DNA of 64,000 nucleotides from Aurelia coerulea (lineage: Eukaryota > Cnidaria > Scyphozoa > Semaeostomeae > Ulmaridae), in assembly GCA_039566865.1 (NCBI GenBank), contig CM076947.1, forward strand, positions 25,111,501 through 25,175,500, given 5' to 3'. Numbering within the stretch: the stretch's first letter is position 1; every line of letters starts with the position of its first letter. The notes under the pieces were generated by a model. It saw only the letters and a list, made by a program, of their open reading frames with translations, had not been told where the DNA came from and searched no databases. A program made the position numbers and the translations under genes. This document shows, piece by piece, positions 1 to 12,100 of the stretch.

Positions 1-745
1 AGCAAATGGTATGTAAGTGAAACAAACCTATGCCCTAACCCTAGGTTAAAGTGCATTTCAAATGAAAATTTTACAATTCTGGGTCTCTAGAGTGCCATTC
101 CTTTCCCAATTACTCTTATTTTTTAGGAAAAAGATTTTAAGGCATTTTGAGCCACTCATCACCAATGTTTGTATTCGTGAACTTTTTCTCCCCTTTTGCC
201 TTGGTATCCTCCTTGGTAGTATTGTAAAGTCCGTACGAAAGGAAGTAGGGAAGGGGGGCCGGGAAGGAAATTAAGCTTTTCAAAAAGTATCTTCGCAAAC
301 CTGTTTCAAATACTTGGGTGAATACTTGGGATCAAGGGGGCGAATGTTTATCCCAAGAGTTGAAGGGACGGACCTCTTGACTCTTTCAATAAAAATACAG
401 TTCTTCAAGAGGACATTGAAAGCATTTCTGGCATACAAAAAATGATGTCGTGCCCGCAAAGGAAAGTAAATGAATTTGAATATTCAGCTCACCAGTTTCT
501 GTCCAGTTCCAATAAACACCAGTGGTGAACGTAAGAGCACAAGAAATCACGAGAGCTCTGAAGAAAAAGACAGTTGCTGCTTTCGTTGTCATTCTCGAAA
601 CACCAGGACACAAGCGATAGGCAGGAAAAAGCTCTTTTCAAGCATTGTCATGATAGAAGCATTGGACAGGCAAAACTTGAAGTGTCCACAACGAAGAAAT
701 AATGCGACTTGCAATGGTGTATGCAAATAAATAGGGTGTAATGAT
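1..745. other. Left flank without an identified gene
   Basis: I found no recognisable gene on the plus strand. Two CCCTAA-like units near 33-46 are too few to call telomeric. One weak candidate exon on the minus strand is listed separately. The missing first coding exon of the TMTC2-like gene was searched for here, as codons for an acidic Asp-Asp-Ser end followed by a donor, and was not seen. Confidence 0.5.
493..592 (-). other. Possible first coding exon with signal-anchor-like N-terminus (weak)
   Basis: On the minus strand an ATG at 592 opens a 33-codon segment. It starts MTTKAATVFFFRALVISC, continues with a second hydrophobic stretch and an NWT glycosylation sequon, and ends at a strong donor (CTG followed by GTGAGC, exon end 493). 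A hydrophobic N-terminus followed by a strong donor is what a secretory-gene first exon looks like. No matching downstream exon was found between 1 and 486, so the rest would lie left of the window. It may be chance. Confidence 0.15.
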
Positions 746-755
746 TCCCCGGGGG

Positions 756-1815
756 CAGTGGCGGACTGACTGGCCCCCCTCAAAATCTTGCAAAAAGGGC
801 CCCCTTTTGCTGGAAAAGGGCCCCTTTTGCAAGATTAAGGAAATTTTTGGCAGAGTTGAATGTTTGAATAATGGACATCTCACTTCACATTTGAATCCTT
901 CAGTGTTATTGAACTTGCTCAAAGAAATGAATACAGTCGAGAGCGAAGATATGGATGGCGAAGAAGGGAGCACTGTTCAAGAAAAAGTAAAGGCCCCCTC
1001 CACTTCTGCCAAAAGATGGTTCTCGAGATTCCTCGAGAAATGACTGGGAGAGTCACTCTAAGACAAAGTAAAGGCTGCAAGTTTCAAAAAAATTTCCGAG
1101 ACGCACTTTGTCAAATCCTCCACTTTGGGGCAGGCAAAAATTGGATTGTGAAAAATTGAAAGCTTTGGCCGAAAATTTTCATGAGAGTGTTCATTGATAG
1201 AAAACTGCAAAAATAATTTTGAAAATTTCAAAGTTTCCAATTCTGCTCTGGTAAGATGGGATGGCGACAGGCATTCTAAGCCAAAGAATAAATGTTTATT
1301 CAAAAATTTCCCTGTCGATGCTTATTCATAAAACTACTGTTACAAATGATCAAAAATTCAATTTTAGCATCAGCAAACCTGGGATTGGGAGAAGCGTTCT
1401 AAGCCAAAGTAGAGGGCGTGTCTTCAGCAATATTCCTGGTGACTTTGCCCCCAGACCCCTCATGTTGATACTCTATCAGTTAATTTTCCCTGACCACACT
1501 TCTGGGGGGAGGGGGTCAGGACAGGGTTGCTCAACAGTTTGAGAAACGAAAACATTATAGATCGTCTGGCCCACAATACAAAAAAGAGGCAAAATTACTT
1601 TTATAAAGTAGAGACAATGTAAAGATTTCAATTATGCCATAAGAAGATATATCGTGAGATATATGCCTAATTTTCAAAGAAAGTGAGCTTAGCTTGGCTA
1701 TTGGTAAGGAATCGAGGAAGCCCCTGACCACACACTCATCATTGAGGCCACACCCACTTAGGGCCCCCTTAACTCGTTCATGGCCAGTGCCAAAATCAGA
1801 GCCAGTCCGCCACTG
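756..1815. mobile_element. hAT-like non-autonomous DNA transposon, 1.06 kb
   Basis: The ends are inverted repeats: CAGTGGCGGACTGACTGGC on the left and its near complement GCCAGTCCGCCACTG on the right. They are flanked by 8-bp direct repeats that differ at one base (CCCGGGGG at 748-755, CCCGGGGT at 1816-1823). An 8-bp duplication and CAGTGG-type ends fit hAT elements. No transposase reading frame was found inside, so it is non-autonomous or decayed. Confidence 0.7.
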
Positions 1816-2049
1816 CCCGGGGTGGGGGGGGGGGGAGGGGTGCATGACTTGAGGATATACGGAGTCTGCCACCCGGTTTTCAGAAAGCTATCCACTTTTG
1901 ATTACCGAAACTTGCTTTTGATACCCACTTTTATGATGAATTTTGGCGGAAAACTGCCCATTTTAACCATTTTTTGCGAATTTCAGCGAAACCCCAACAA
2001 CGTTTATGGATAATTTGTTGAAAATGGACCCTTCTTTAGAGAAGCAGTT

Positions 2050-5000
2050 CTGTTTGTTGCAATCCGTTTTCCACAAAGAGTTCAGGAAGTACCCATAAAA
2101 CATGGACTGAAGTTTGGCCTAAATCGGGCAAATTCTCATAAGCTTGTGAGTAGTAAATAAAAACCAGTGGAGGTTAGCCGTTGTACAATTTGCGACCTTA
2201 AAGCGAATACAGTTCCTAGTTCCTCACTAATAGGAGCATTGATTTGTGAAAACCGTCTTCAAACAAGATTTTAGGAAGTGCCATAAAACGTGGACCGAAG
2301 TTGGGCCTAAATCTGATAAATTCTTAAAATCCTGTGAGTAGAAAACAAAAACCAGTGGAGGCTAGCCGTTGTACAATTTGCGACCTAAAAGCGAATACAG
2401 TTCCTAGTTCCTCACTAATAGGAGCATTGTTTGATGAAATCCGTTTTCCAAAAAGAGTTCAGGAAGTGCCATAAAACGTGGACCGAAGTTGGGCCTAAAT
2501 CTGGCAAATTCTCATAAGCCTGTGAGTAGAAAACAAAAAACCAGTGGAGGCTAGCCGTGGTACAATTTGCGACCTAAAAGCGAATACAGTTCCTAGTTCC
2601 TCACTAATAGGAGCATTGTTTGGTGAAATCCGTTTTCCAAAAAGAGTTCAGGAAGTGCCATAAAACGTGGACCGAAGTTGGGCCTAAATCTGGCAAATTC
2701 TCATAAGACTGTGAGTAGAAAACCAAAACCAGTGGAGGCTACCCGTTTTACAATTTGCGACCTAAAAGCGAATACAGTTCCTAGTTCCTCACTAATAGGA
2801 GTATGGTTTGGTGAAATCCGTTTTCCAAAAAGAGTTCAGGAAGTGCCATAAAACGTGGACCGAAGTTGGGCCTAAATCTGGCAAATTCTCATAAGCCTGT
2901 GAGTAGAAAACAAAAACCAGTGGAGGCTAGCCGTGGTACAATTTGCGACCTAAAAGCGAATACAGTTCCTAGTTCCTCACTAATAGGAGCATTGTTTGGT
3001 GCAATCCGTTTTCCAAAAAGAGTTCAGGAAGTGCCATAAAACGTGGACCGAAGTTGGGCCTAAATCTGGCAAATTCTCATAAGACTGTGAGTAGAAAACG
3101 AAACCCAGTGGAGGCTAGCCGTGGTACAATTTGCGACCTAAAAGCGAATACAGTTCCTAGTTCGTCACCAATAGGAGCATTGTTTGGTGAAATCCGTTTT
3201 CCAAAAAGAGTTCAGGAAGTGCCATAAAACGTGGACCGAAGTTGGGCCTAAATCTGGCAAATTCTCATAAGACTGTGAGTAGAAAACCAAAACCAGTGGA
3301 GGCTAGCCGTTTTACAATTTGTGACCTAAAAGCGAATACAGTTCCTAGTTTGCCACTAATAGGAGTATTTTTTTAATCCGTTTTCCAAAAAGAGTTCCGG
3401 AAGTGCCATAAAACGTGGAACGAAGTTGGGCCTAAATCTAGCAAATTCTCATAAGACTGTGAGTAGAAAACGAAAACCAGTGGAGGCTAGCCGTGGTACA
3501 ATTTGCGACCTAAAAGCGAATACAGTTCCTAGTTCCTCACTAATAGGAGCATTGTTTGGTGAAATCCGTTTTCCAAAAAGAGTTCAGGAAGTGCCATAAA
3601 ACGTGGACCGAAGTTGGGCCTAAATCTGGCAAATTCTCATAAGACTGTGAGCAGAAAACCAAAACCAGTGAAGGCTACCCGTTTTACAATTTGCGACCTG
3701 AAAGCGAATACAGTTCCTAGTTCCTCACTAATAGGAGTATGGTTTGGTGAAATCCGTTCTCCAAAAAGAGTTCAGGAAGTGCCATAAAACGTGGACCGAA
3801 GTTAGGCCTAAATCTGGCAAATTCTCAAATTCCTTTGAGTAGAAAACAAAAACCAGTGGAGGCTAGCCGTGGTACAATTTGCGACCTAAAAGCGAATACA
3901 GTTCCTAGTTCCTCTCTAATAGGAGCATTGTTTGGTGAAATCCGTTTTCCAAAAAGAGTTCAGGAAGTGCCATAAAACGTGGACCGAAGTTGGGCCTAAA
4001 TCTGGCAAATTCTCATAAGACTGTGAGTAGAAAACCAAAACCAGTGGAGGCTACCCGTTTTACAATTTGCGACCTAAAAGCGAATACAGTTCCTAGTTCC
4101 TCACTAATAGGAGTATGGTTTGCTGAAATCCGTTTTCCAAAAAGAGTTCAGGAAGTGCCATAAAACGTGGACCGAAGTTGGGCCTAAATCTAGCAAATTC
4201 TCATAAGCCTGTGAGTAGAAAACGAAAACCAGTGGAGGCTAGCCGTGGTACAATTTGCGACCTAAAAGCGAATACAGTTCCTAGTTTCTCACTAATAGGA
4301 GCATTGTTTGGTGAAATCCGTTTTCCAAAAAGAGTTCAGGAAGTGCCATAAAACGTGGACCGAAGTTGGGCCTAAATCTGGCAAATTCTCATAAGCCTGT
4401 GAGTAGAAAACGAAAACCAGTAGAGGCTAGCCGTGGTACAATTTGCGACCTAAAAGCGAATACAGTTCCTAGTTCCTCACTAATAGGAGCATTGTTTGGT
4501 GAAATCCGTTTTCCAAAAAGAGTTCAGGAAGTGCCATAAAACGTGGACCGAAGTTGGGCCTAAATCTGGCAAATTCTCATAAGACTGTGAGTAGAAAACC
4601 AAAACCAGTGGAGGCTACCCGTTTTACAATTTGCGACCTAAAAGCGAATACAGTTCCTAGTTGCTCACTAATAGGAGCATTGTTTGGTGAAATCCGTTTT
4701 CCAAAAAGAGTTCAGGAAGTGCCATAAAACGTGGACCGAAGTTGGGCCTAAATCTGGCAAATTCTCATAAGACTGTGAGTAGAAAACCAAAACCAGTGGA
4801 GGCTACCCGTTTTACAATTTGCGACCTAAAAGCGAATACAGTTCCTAGTTCCTCACTAATAGGAGTATGGTTTGCTGAAATCCGTTTTCCAAAAAGAGTT
4901 CAGGAAGTGCCATAAAACGTGGACCGAAGTTGGGCCTAAATCTGGCAAATTCTCATAAGCCTGTGAGTAGGAAACAAAAACCAGTGGAGGCTAGCCGTGG

Positions 5001-6990
5001 TACAATTTGCGACCTAAAAGCGAATACAATTCCTAGTTCCTCACTAATAGGAGCATTGTTTGGTGAAATCCGTTTTCCAAAAAGAGTTCAGGAAGTGCCA
5101 TAAAACGTGGACCGAAGTTGGGCCTAAATCTGGCAAATTCTCATAAGCCTGTGAGTAGAAAACGAAAACCAGTGGAGGCTAGCCGTGGTACAATTTGCGA
5201 CCTAAAAGCGAATACAGTTCCTAGTTCCTCACTAATAGGAGTATGGTTTGGTGAAATCCGTTCTCCAAAAAGAGTTCAGGAAGTGCCATAAAACGTGGAC
5301 CGAAGTTAGGCCTAAATCTGGCAAATTCTCAAATTCCTTTCAGTTCCTAGTTCCTCACTAATAGGAGCATTGTTTGGTCCAATCCTTTTTCCAAAAAAAT
5401 TTCAGGAGGTGCCATAAAACGTGGACCGAAGTTGGGCCTAAATCTGGCAAATTCTCATAAGACTGTGAGTAGAAAACCAAAACCAGTGGAGGCTACCCGT
5501 TTTACAATTTGCGACCTAAAAGCGAATACAGTTCCTAGTTTGCCACTAATAGGAGCATTGTTTGGAGCAAATCCGTTTTCCAAAAAGAGTTCAGGAAGTG
5601 CCATAAAACGTGGACCGAAGTTGGGCCTAAATCTAGCAAATTCTCATAAGCCTGTGAGTAGAAAACGAAAACCAGTGGAGGCTAGCCGTGGTACAATTTG
5701 CGACCTAAAAGCGAATACAGTTCCTAGTTCCTCACTAATAGGAGCATTGTTTGGTGAAATCCGTTTTCCAAAAAGAGTTCAGGAAGTGCCATAAAACGTG
5801 GACCGAAGTTGGGCCTAAATCTGGCAAATTCTCATAAGACTGTGAGTAGAAAACCAAAACCAGTGGAGGCTACCCGTTTTACAATTTGCGACCTAAAAGC
5901 GAATACAGTTCCTAGTTCCTCACTAATAGGAGTATGGTTTGGTGAAATCCGTTTTCCAAAAAGAGTTCAGGAAGTGCCATAAAACGTGGACCGAAGTTGG
6001 GCCTAAATCTGGCAAATTCTCATAAGACTGTGAGTAGAAAACAAAAACCAGTGGAGGCTAGCCGTGGTACAATTTGCGACCTAAAAGCGAATACAGTTCC
6101 TAGTTCCTCACTAATAGGAGCATTGTTTGGTGAAATCCGTTTTCCAAAAAGAGTTCAGGAAGTGCCATAAAACGTGGACCGAAGTTGGGCCTAAATCTGG
6201 CAAATTCTCATAAGACTGTGAGTAGAAAACCAAAACCAGTGGAGGCTACCCGTTTTACAATTTGCGACCTAAAAGCGAATACAGTTCCTAGTTCCTCACT
6301 AATAGGAGTATGGTTTGCTGAAATCCGTTTTCCAAAAAGAGTTCAGGAAGTGCCATAAAACGTGGACCGAAGTTGGGCCTAAATCTGGCAAATTCTCATA
6401 AGCCTGTGAGTAGAAAACAAAAACCAGTGGAGGCTAGCCGTGGTACAATTTGCGACCTAAAAGCGAATACAGTTCCTAGTTCCTCACTAATAGGAGCATT
6501 GTTTGGTGAAATCCGTTTTCCAAAAAGAGTTCAGGAAGTGCCATAAAACGTGGACCGAAGTTGGGCCTAAATCTGGCAAATTCTCATAAGACTGTGAGTA
6601 GAAAACGAAAACCAGTGGAGGCTAGCCGTGGTACAATTTGCGACCTAAAAGCGAATACAGTTCCTAGTTCCTCACTAATAGGAGCATTGTTTGGTGAAAT
6701 CCGTTTTCCAAAAAGAGTTCAGGAAGTGCTATGAAACGTGGACCGAAGTTGGGCCTAAATCTGGCAATTTCTCATAAGACTGTGAGTAGAAAACCAAAAC
6801 CAGTGGAGGCTAGCTGTGGTACAATTTGCGACCTAAAAGCGAATACAGTTCCTAGTTCCTCACTAATAGGAGCATTGTTTGGTTAAATCCGTTTTCCAAA
6901 AAGAGTTCGAGAAGTGCCATAAAACGTGGACCGAAGTTAGGCCTAAATCTGGTAAATTCTCAAAATCCTGTGAGTAGAAAACAAAAACCA
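2050..6990. repeat. 188-bp satellite array, about 26 copies
   Basis: A head-to-tail repeat marked by GTTCAGGAAGTGCCATAAAA recurs every 188-189 bp (for example at 2457, 2646, 2834, 3022 and 3210). Copies are very alike, apart from degenerate edge units and one truncated unit near 5340. Two variants recur: one with GCTAGCCGTGGTACAA followed by GGAGCATTG, the other with GCTACCCGTTTTACAA, usually followed by GGAGTATGG. They alternate over stretches such as 5.68-6.43 kb, suggesting a dimeric (about 376 bp) amplification step. A 120-codon frame at 5432-5794 is repeat read-through, not a gene. Confidence 0.93.
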
Positions 6991-7440
6991 AAGATCCAAG
7001 AAAATTTTGAAAATTAATTTGAATATAATAAGAAAAAATTCAAGAAACGTTAGGGTTAAAATGAGAAAATTTCATTTTGAATTGAGAAAATTTTAGTTGT
7101 TGGATCTTTGTTTCGTTGCAAAAATTACTAGGTTTAAGACCTTGATTATGAAATTAAAAACCAATGGAAGGGTAATTTTTTTAAACTAATTACGTAGAGA
7201 CATATCATTAATATTAGAAAAAATCATTGAATTGAAAAGATATTACTGTAGATAATAATTGTAAATTCTCAAAATCTTGATCAGTTTTTCCCGTGATTAG
7301 ATTGCTTTTATTTTGTATGTAATTTTCTTCCCCTCTGCGTTCCCATGTTTTGACTCCCGTCTCCATGAACTTGTAGCTTTTATCATCCACCTAGTTATGT
7401 TTATTATCGATTGACTTTGTGGAGAAAGCCTTAGAGGAAT

Positions 7441-7760
7441 CACCACACAGACGCGCGGTTTCATAGAACATTGTAAATGACAGTAAACAAGGAAGTTCTA
7501 GCACCGTATCCGATTGCGATAAACGCCGCTACGTATAAACGGTAACCGCAGAAAAGTGGAGGCTGAAAAGTGGAGGCTGGCTTGACGGTAGCGCGGATTG
7601 CCGGCGTGTGAGGAGCTCGAAGATACCGCTACGCCAATCAGCCGTTGCAACAAATGATTTCAGCAGTCGTAATGGTTTGTTGTGGAGAATAGACGGGGGC
7701 TGCAACGTGTCGATGTTAAAATTGCTAATACGCATGCGTATCTACTGTATGCACGGGGGG
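7441..7760 (+). promoter_or_regulatory. CpG-richer patch, candidate TATA-less promoter
   Basis: This stretch has many CpGs in an AT-rich neighbourhood. It contains a CCAAT box in the context GCCAATCAG (about 7632-7640) and an NRF1-like palindrome CGCATGCG (7731-7738). It lies about 1.4 kb upstream of the first recognised TMTC2-like exon, on the right side to be its promoter. The link is inference, because the first coding exon was not found between here and 9144. Confidence 0.25.
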
Positions 7761-8119
7761 ACATTTAGTTTCCGCGAACAAACCCGATCTCATCTCCCCA
7801 ACAAGTACATGTATCGTTTTAGTATTCGGAAATTTCGGTAAAAACGTCCGAAATTCGGTGAAAGAACTTCTCGAAGTTATTTTTCAGAAGATGTTTTGTC
7901 CGAAATTCTTTATGCTTATACCACGACTGTTTCACTGCGCACTTCCCTAGACTTAATACAAAGCCTGCGTTGCAGACCGAATTCCAATCCAAAAGGAAAC
8001 CAACACAATACAGCGCTACCTAGAGAATTCATTTATCAGTTTGCTCTTTGGGGGTGGCCTAAAAAACTCTAATCTGCAAGGCGAAGTAAAGTCCTCGGCA
8101 AGTTCTTTTGACCATAGAG

Positions 8120-8363
8120 CAGGGCCGTCGAGAGAGGGGCCGGGCCCCAGGGCCAGCGCGGGAAAATTTTTAGGACCACGCCCTTTTATCCTTGGGCTAC
8201 GCCCTCCTATGCACTAGTGGGCCCGTGGGCCTGAAAATAATGTTCCTGAAAGAAAGCTACAACAAAGAAAAAATACATATCTTATTTTTCGCGGGCCCCA
8301 AGAGGCCCCGGGCCCTCTGGTAACTACCCTGGCTACCCTCCCCCCCCCCTCTCGACGGTCCTG
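8120..8363. mobile_element. Short hAT-like MITE, 244 bp
   Basis: The GC-rich ends CAGGGCCGTCGAGAG and CTCTCGACGGTCCTG are inverted repeats with one mismatch. The flanks CCATAGAG (8112-8119) and CCATTGAG (8364-8371) form an 8-bp target duplication with one difference. The interior is non-coding and rich in GGGCCC runs. Confidence 0.7.
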
Positions 8364-9029
8364 CCATTGAGCATCAACATCTTTATTTTAAGAAATTTTT
8401 GAACTGGTGTTGGCCTTTTAAGCTTTTAAGCCTCACTATCTATAATATCTGTTTTACAAATGACGGAAAGATGACTACGATTTATCTGACTTAATATCGA
8501 AGAACAGTGGGCACAAAGGATAGCTCAGACAGACTCAATTTATTACTTGGATAGCAACATTGTTATAGAATTTTATTTTGTTTCTGTAATCCCATAAGCT
8601 TTGATTGAGTCATGGATAAGAGAGACAATCAATAATGAATCATTTCATTCAGGTACTAAGCTATTTTTGTTTCTGTGCCTTCTTGGATTGAATTCAAAAG
8701 CCCCGAGGTTAGTTAAATTGATACTTGGAAAAAAATAAGTTTAACTTATTCCGCAAAGCTGGCTTAGCAAAAAATGGACTGAGGAGTGGAAGACCAATGT
8801 CGCTAGCTGAAATGCTTCGTGCAAACTGTTTCAAAGAAGTTTTGTAAAATTGCATTCATTTCCCTCAAATTTCCGTTAATGGCTCGATATCTTACTCACA
8901 CTGTAACAGAAAAGGTGTATACTAAGTCAGTACCAACCGTTCCCCTTACTACAAGAGAAGCACATTTTTCCTTGACCTCGAACAAAGTTGGAAATTTTTC
9001 CGTTGTTGGCTCAAAATCGTACTCGTACT

Positions 9030-9079
9030 GTAATGGGAACGGTGTATGCTAAATCTATTATATACACCGTTCCTATTAC
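9030..9079. repeat. Stem-loop, 18-bp arms
   Basis: GTAATGGGAACGGTGTAT (9030-9047) pairs with ATACACCGTTCCTATTAC (9062-9079) with one mismatch across a 14-base loop. It lies 65 bp before the TMTC2-like exon at 9145. It is probably the end of a degenerate small transposon. Confidence 0.6.
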
Positions 9080-9144
9080 TGCGTATTTGAATGAATGAAT
9101 TATACGTTGTAACATCGTTAATATCTGCAAATATTCATTCACAG

Positions 9145-12100
9145 CCGAGCAATCCTAGAGAATTCTGACATACGCACAAGTTCACCATGGATGGATGTTT
9201 GGTACAACGATTTCTGGGGGACACCATTGTCCCACAGTGGCAGTCACAAGTCATACAGACCTCTTACAGTGCTGAGCTTCAAGCTCAATTACATAATTGG
9301 GGAATTAAATCCGCTGGGTTACCATTTGGTTAATGTACTGCTCCATGCAGTAAATTGTGGACTGTTCTCGCTGCTTGCTTTGTATTTGTATGGAAACATT
9401 TCACAGTGCCTTGTGGCTGGTCTGCTTTTTGCTGTTCATCCAATACATACAGGTAGGTCGAAAAAGCTTCGTTTTTACAACAGACCTTTGGCTATTCCAC
9501 AAAGGAGTCTGGGTCGAGCTGTTTTTTCATTTATTTTCAAACGCCTATTTTGATATTGAAGCGTAAGAAAAATTGTATTTGATTGTATATTTAGACCCCG
9601 TTTACACGGTAGCGTATCAAAAGTGTTGCGAATCAAAGTGTTACGGATCACCCTCCCGTCTACACGGTAGCGGATCAAAATTGTATCGGATCACAGTCTC
9701 GTCTACACGGTAGCGGATCAGCTGTCACCATAGAAATAGGATGAGGTCACATTCAAGATTTTCTCGGCTTTTCAATGATTTCCTTTCAACGTCAAAATTT
9801 CAAAATAAACTGCAATTATGATTAAACCTCGTTTGTATGGAAAATACCCTCGTAATGAATCCGAATCAAAATTGATGCGGATCACTTGCGTTTACACGGC
9901 GCAGTGCAAGAGTGATCCGATAAGTGATCCGACACAAAACGAGTTCGCTTTCGTAGCAGGATCAAAATTGATGCGGATAGCGGAGCAGAAGTGTATCGGA
10001 TCACTTCGAGCTCGTGTAAACGGGAGGCTGATCCGCTACGCTTTCCTTTTGTCTCCATACAGAATGAATTTGAGTAAAACTTCATTTGAAAGAGAGGAAA
10101 AACCATGAGGTAGTAATATTGCATTTACACTATCGAGAATATCAGATCTAGGCCCGTTATAACAATGACAAAGCAGCTGGAAAGCAGCTTGCAACAGCTG
10201 TACCATGACAATCTTAAATACTCGCTTGATTAAGATTATCAGTATGAAGCAGTGCAAGATTATACTGTTATCATTTGAGATCTCTATTGATCTGGTAGGT
10301 CTTAGCTGCTAAGTCACTGGATTTTTAGTTATCTCATAAGAATCTCCTCTATCTCATTGATGCAACGTACAAAACTGTCGAACTAAGTCAATCGTCACGA
10401 TCAAGCATGGGCTTTGAAACGCGGTTCAGTGTCTCCCCCCTATAAGAAATTCAAATCTTTTAATCAGGCTTTGTTGTTTCTTGTATGTAAGAAGTTATCA
10501 TCAAACGAGGCTAGCAGATTTCTTATATGTCCGATAAGGATTTTCTCTCTCACATGGGATGTTTTCCTATGGCAAATTGTATTTTCCGAATTCTAAGACC
10601 AAATCCTACGGTAGAATTATAGCGTGTGTTTGTCCTTTATTTCAAATCGAAATGATTTTTAGCTTCGATAGCAACTAGTATCATTCGATTATTTACATAA
10701 AAAATACAAATTAACCGAATTTTTTGGAGAACATTTTTACGTACATAATTTTCAAAAGCGAAATAGCTACAGTTTCTTAAGTGATTCAGTTCAAATAGTC
10801 ATGAAATGTTACACCAACCTTTTTAATCATTCGGAGCCTATAGTAGCTATGAGTACCCACTAACACTCATGTAACATCCCTTATCTTTCAGAGGCTGTTG
10901 CTGGCATAGTAGGCCGTGCTGACGTCGCATCAGGCCTCTTCTACATGCTTTCGTTACTTGCATACATTCGAGCGACAAACCCACCTACTGTCTGTACTTT
11001 TGGTCAAAGTATTCCAACGACGGATTGGAAATATTTCATGTTTTCAATAGCATGCAGTGTCGCGGCAATTCTCACAAAGGAGATGGGTATTACTGTACTT
11101 GGTGTCTGCCTCGTTTATGATGTCATGCTTGTGCTGAGACTGAGGCTGGAGCGTTTCTCACTGATATTGGCAAATGTAAGTTGACTTGATTTCGTTCCAT
11201 ATGCTCTCATAAGTGCAATAGCTGATAGTTTCAATAGTTCTTGTTTTAGTCCATCGTTATGTTTAGGCTACAGAAACATTATTTTATGTGGGCTACCACA
11301 ATTTCAAAGGCTCCCCCCCCCGCCGGGAAGTTTTATCCCATTCATGGTAAAGTTAACTCAACGCGTCAGCTAGTGCGAAGCAATGTAAGTATTTGTCTTC
11401 AGACTGAAGATATCAAGCTTAACTTTTTCCTATCATTTATGGTTACTGATTATGATTGCTCTCGTGTAGAACAGGAAAGTGCCACTTTTTTGGGCCAAAG
11501 ATTCTTTTTGCCACTTTTTTGTTAAGGAGGACAGTATCTTTCAACTATCTGTGATTAGGTGCCATGTGTCCTCCCAAAATATGAAATTCTATAATTTAGA
11601 AACCTTTTTGCGACCCTAAAATTTGTAATTCGTTTGAAGCCCTGGCTGCACACTGTTTTTGAATTGTCTAACTCTAAGGCGGCGGCAAAGACTTAACATT
11701 TTTAGATTGTGAACAAGTGTTGATGCTTCTACGGCTCGCTAGTGGCCATCCACCCAAAAAGTTGTCGCTGAAGCCAGAACTTTCCACTACCAAATTATGA
11801 CATGTGAAATTATTCTTGTGAAAGGCTCATGGAAGGTTTCTCGTCCGACACTCATCAGAGCATAAAACGTCAAACGTTAACAGAAAAATGAAACGAGAAA
11901 TGCTCGTTCTGAGTAGTGTTTCTCTTTTCCAAGCAATTTAGAGGTTTGAAAATATCACACTTTCTTGCAAAGCTTAACCTAATAACCAGCTCATCAAGGT
12001 AAAGATTTTCCTTTACGGGCTTGTTATGTTACCCAGCTATGCAAAGCTATAGATTCCTTCTTTCTTTCCCACACAGGCAAGATCAAAAGGCACAATTACT

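Noticed and set aside
5432..5794. 120-codon frame in the satellite
   Set aside because: It spans two 188-bp units and is open only because of local length changes; the same peptide is broken in other units.
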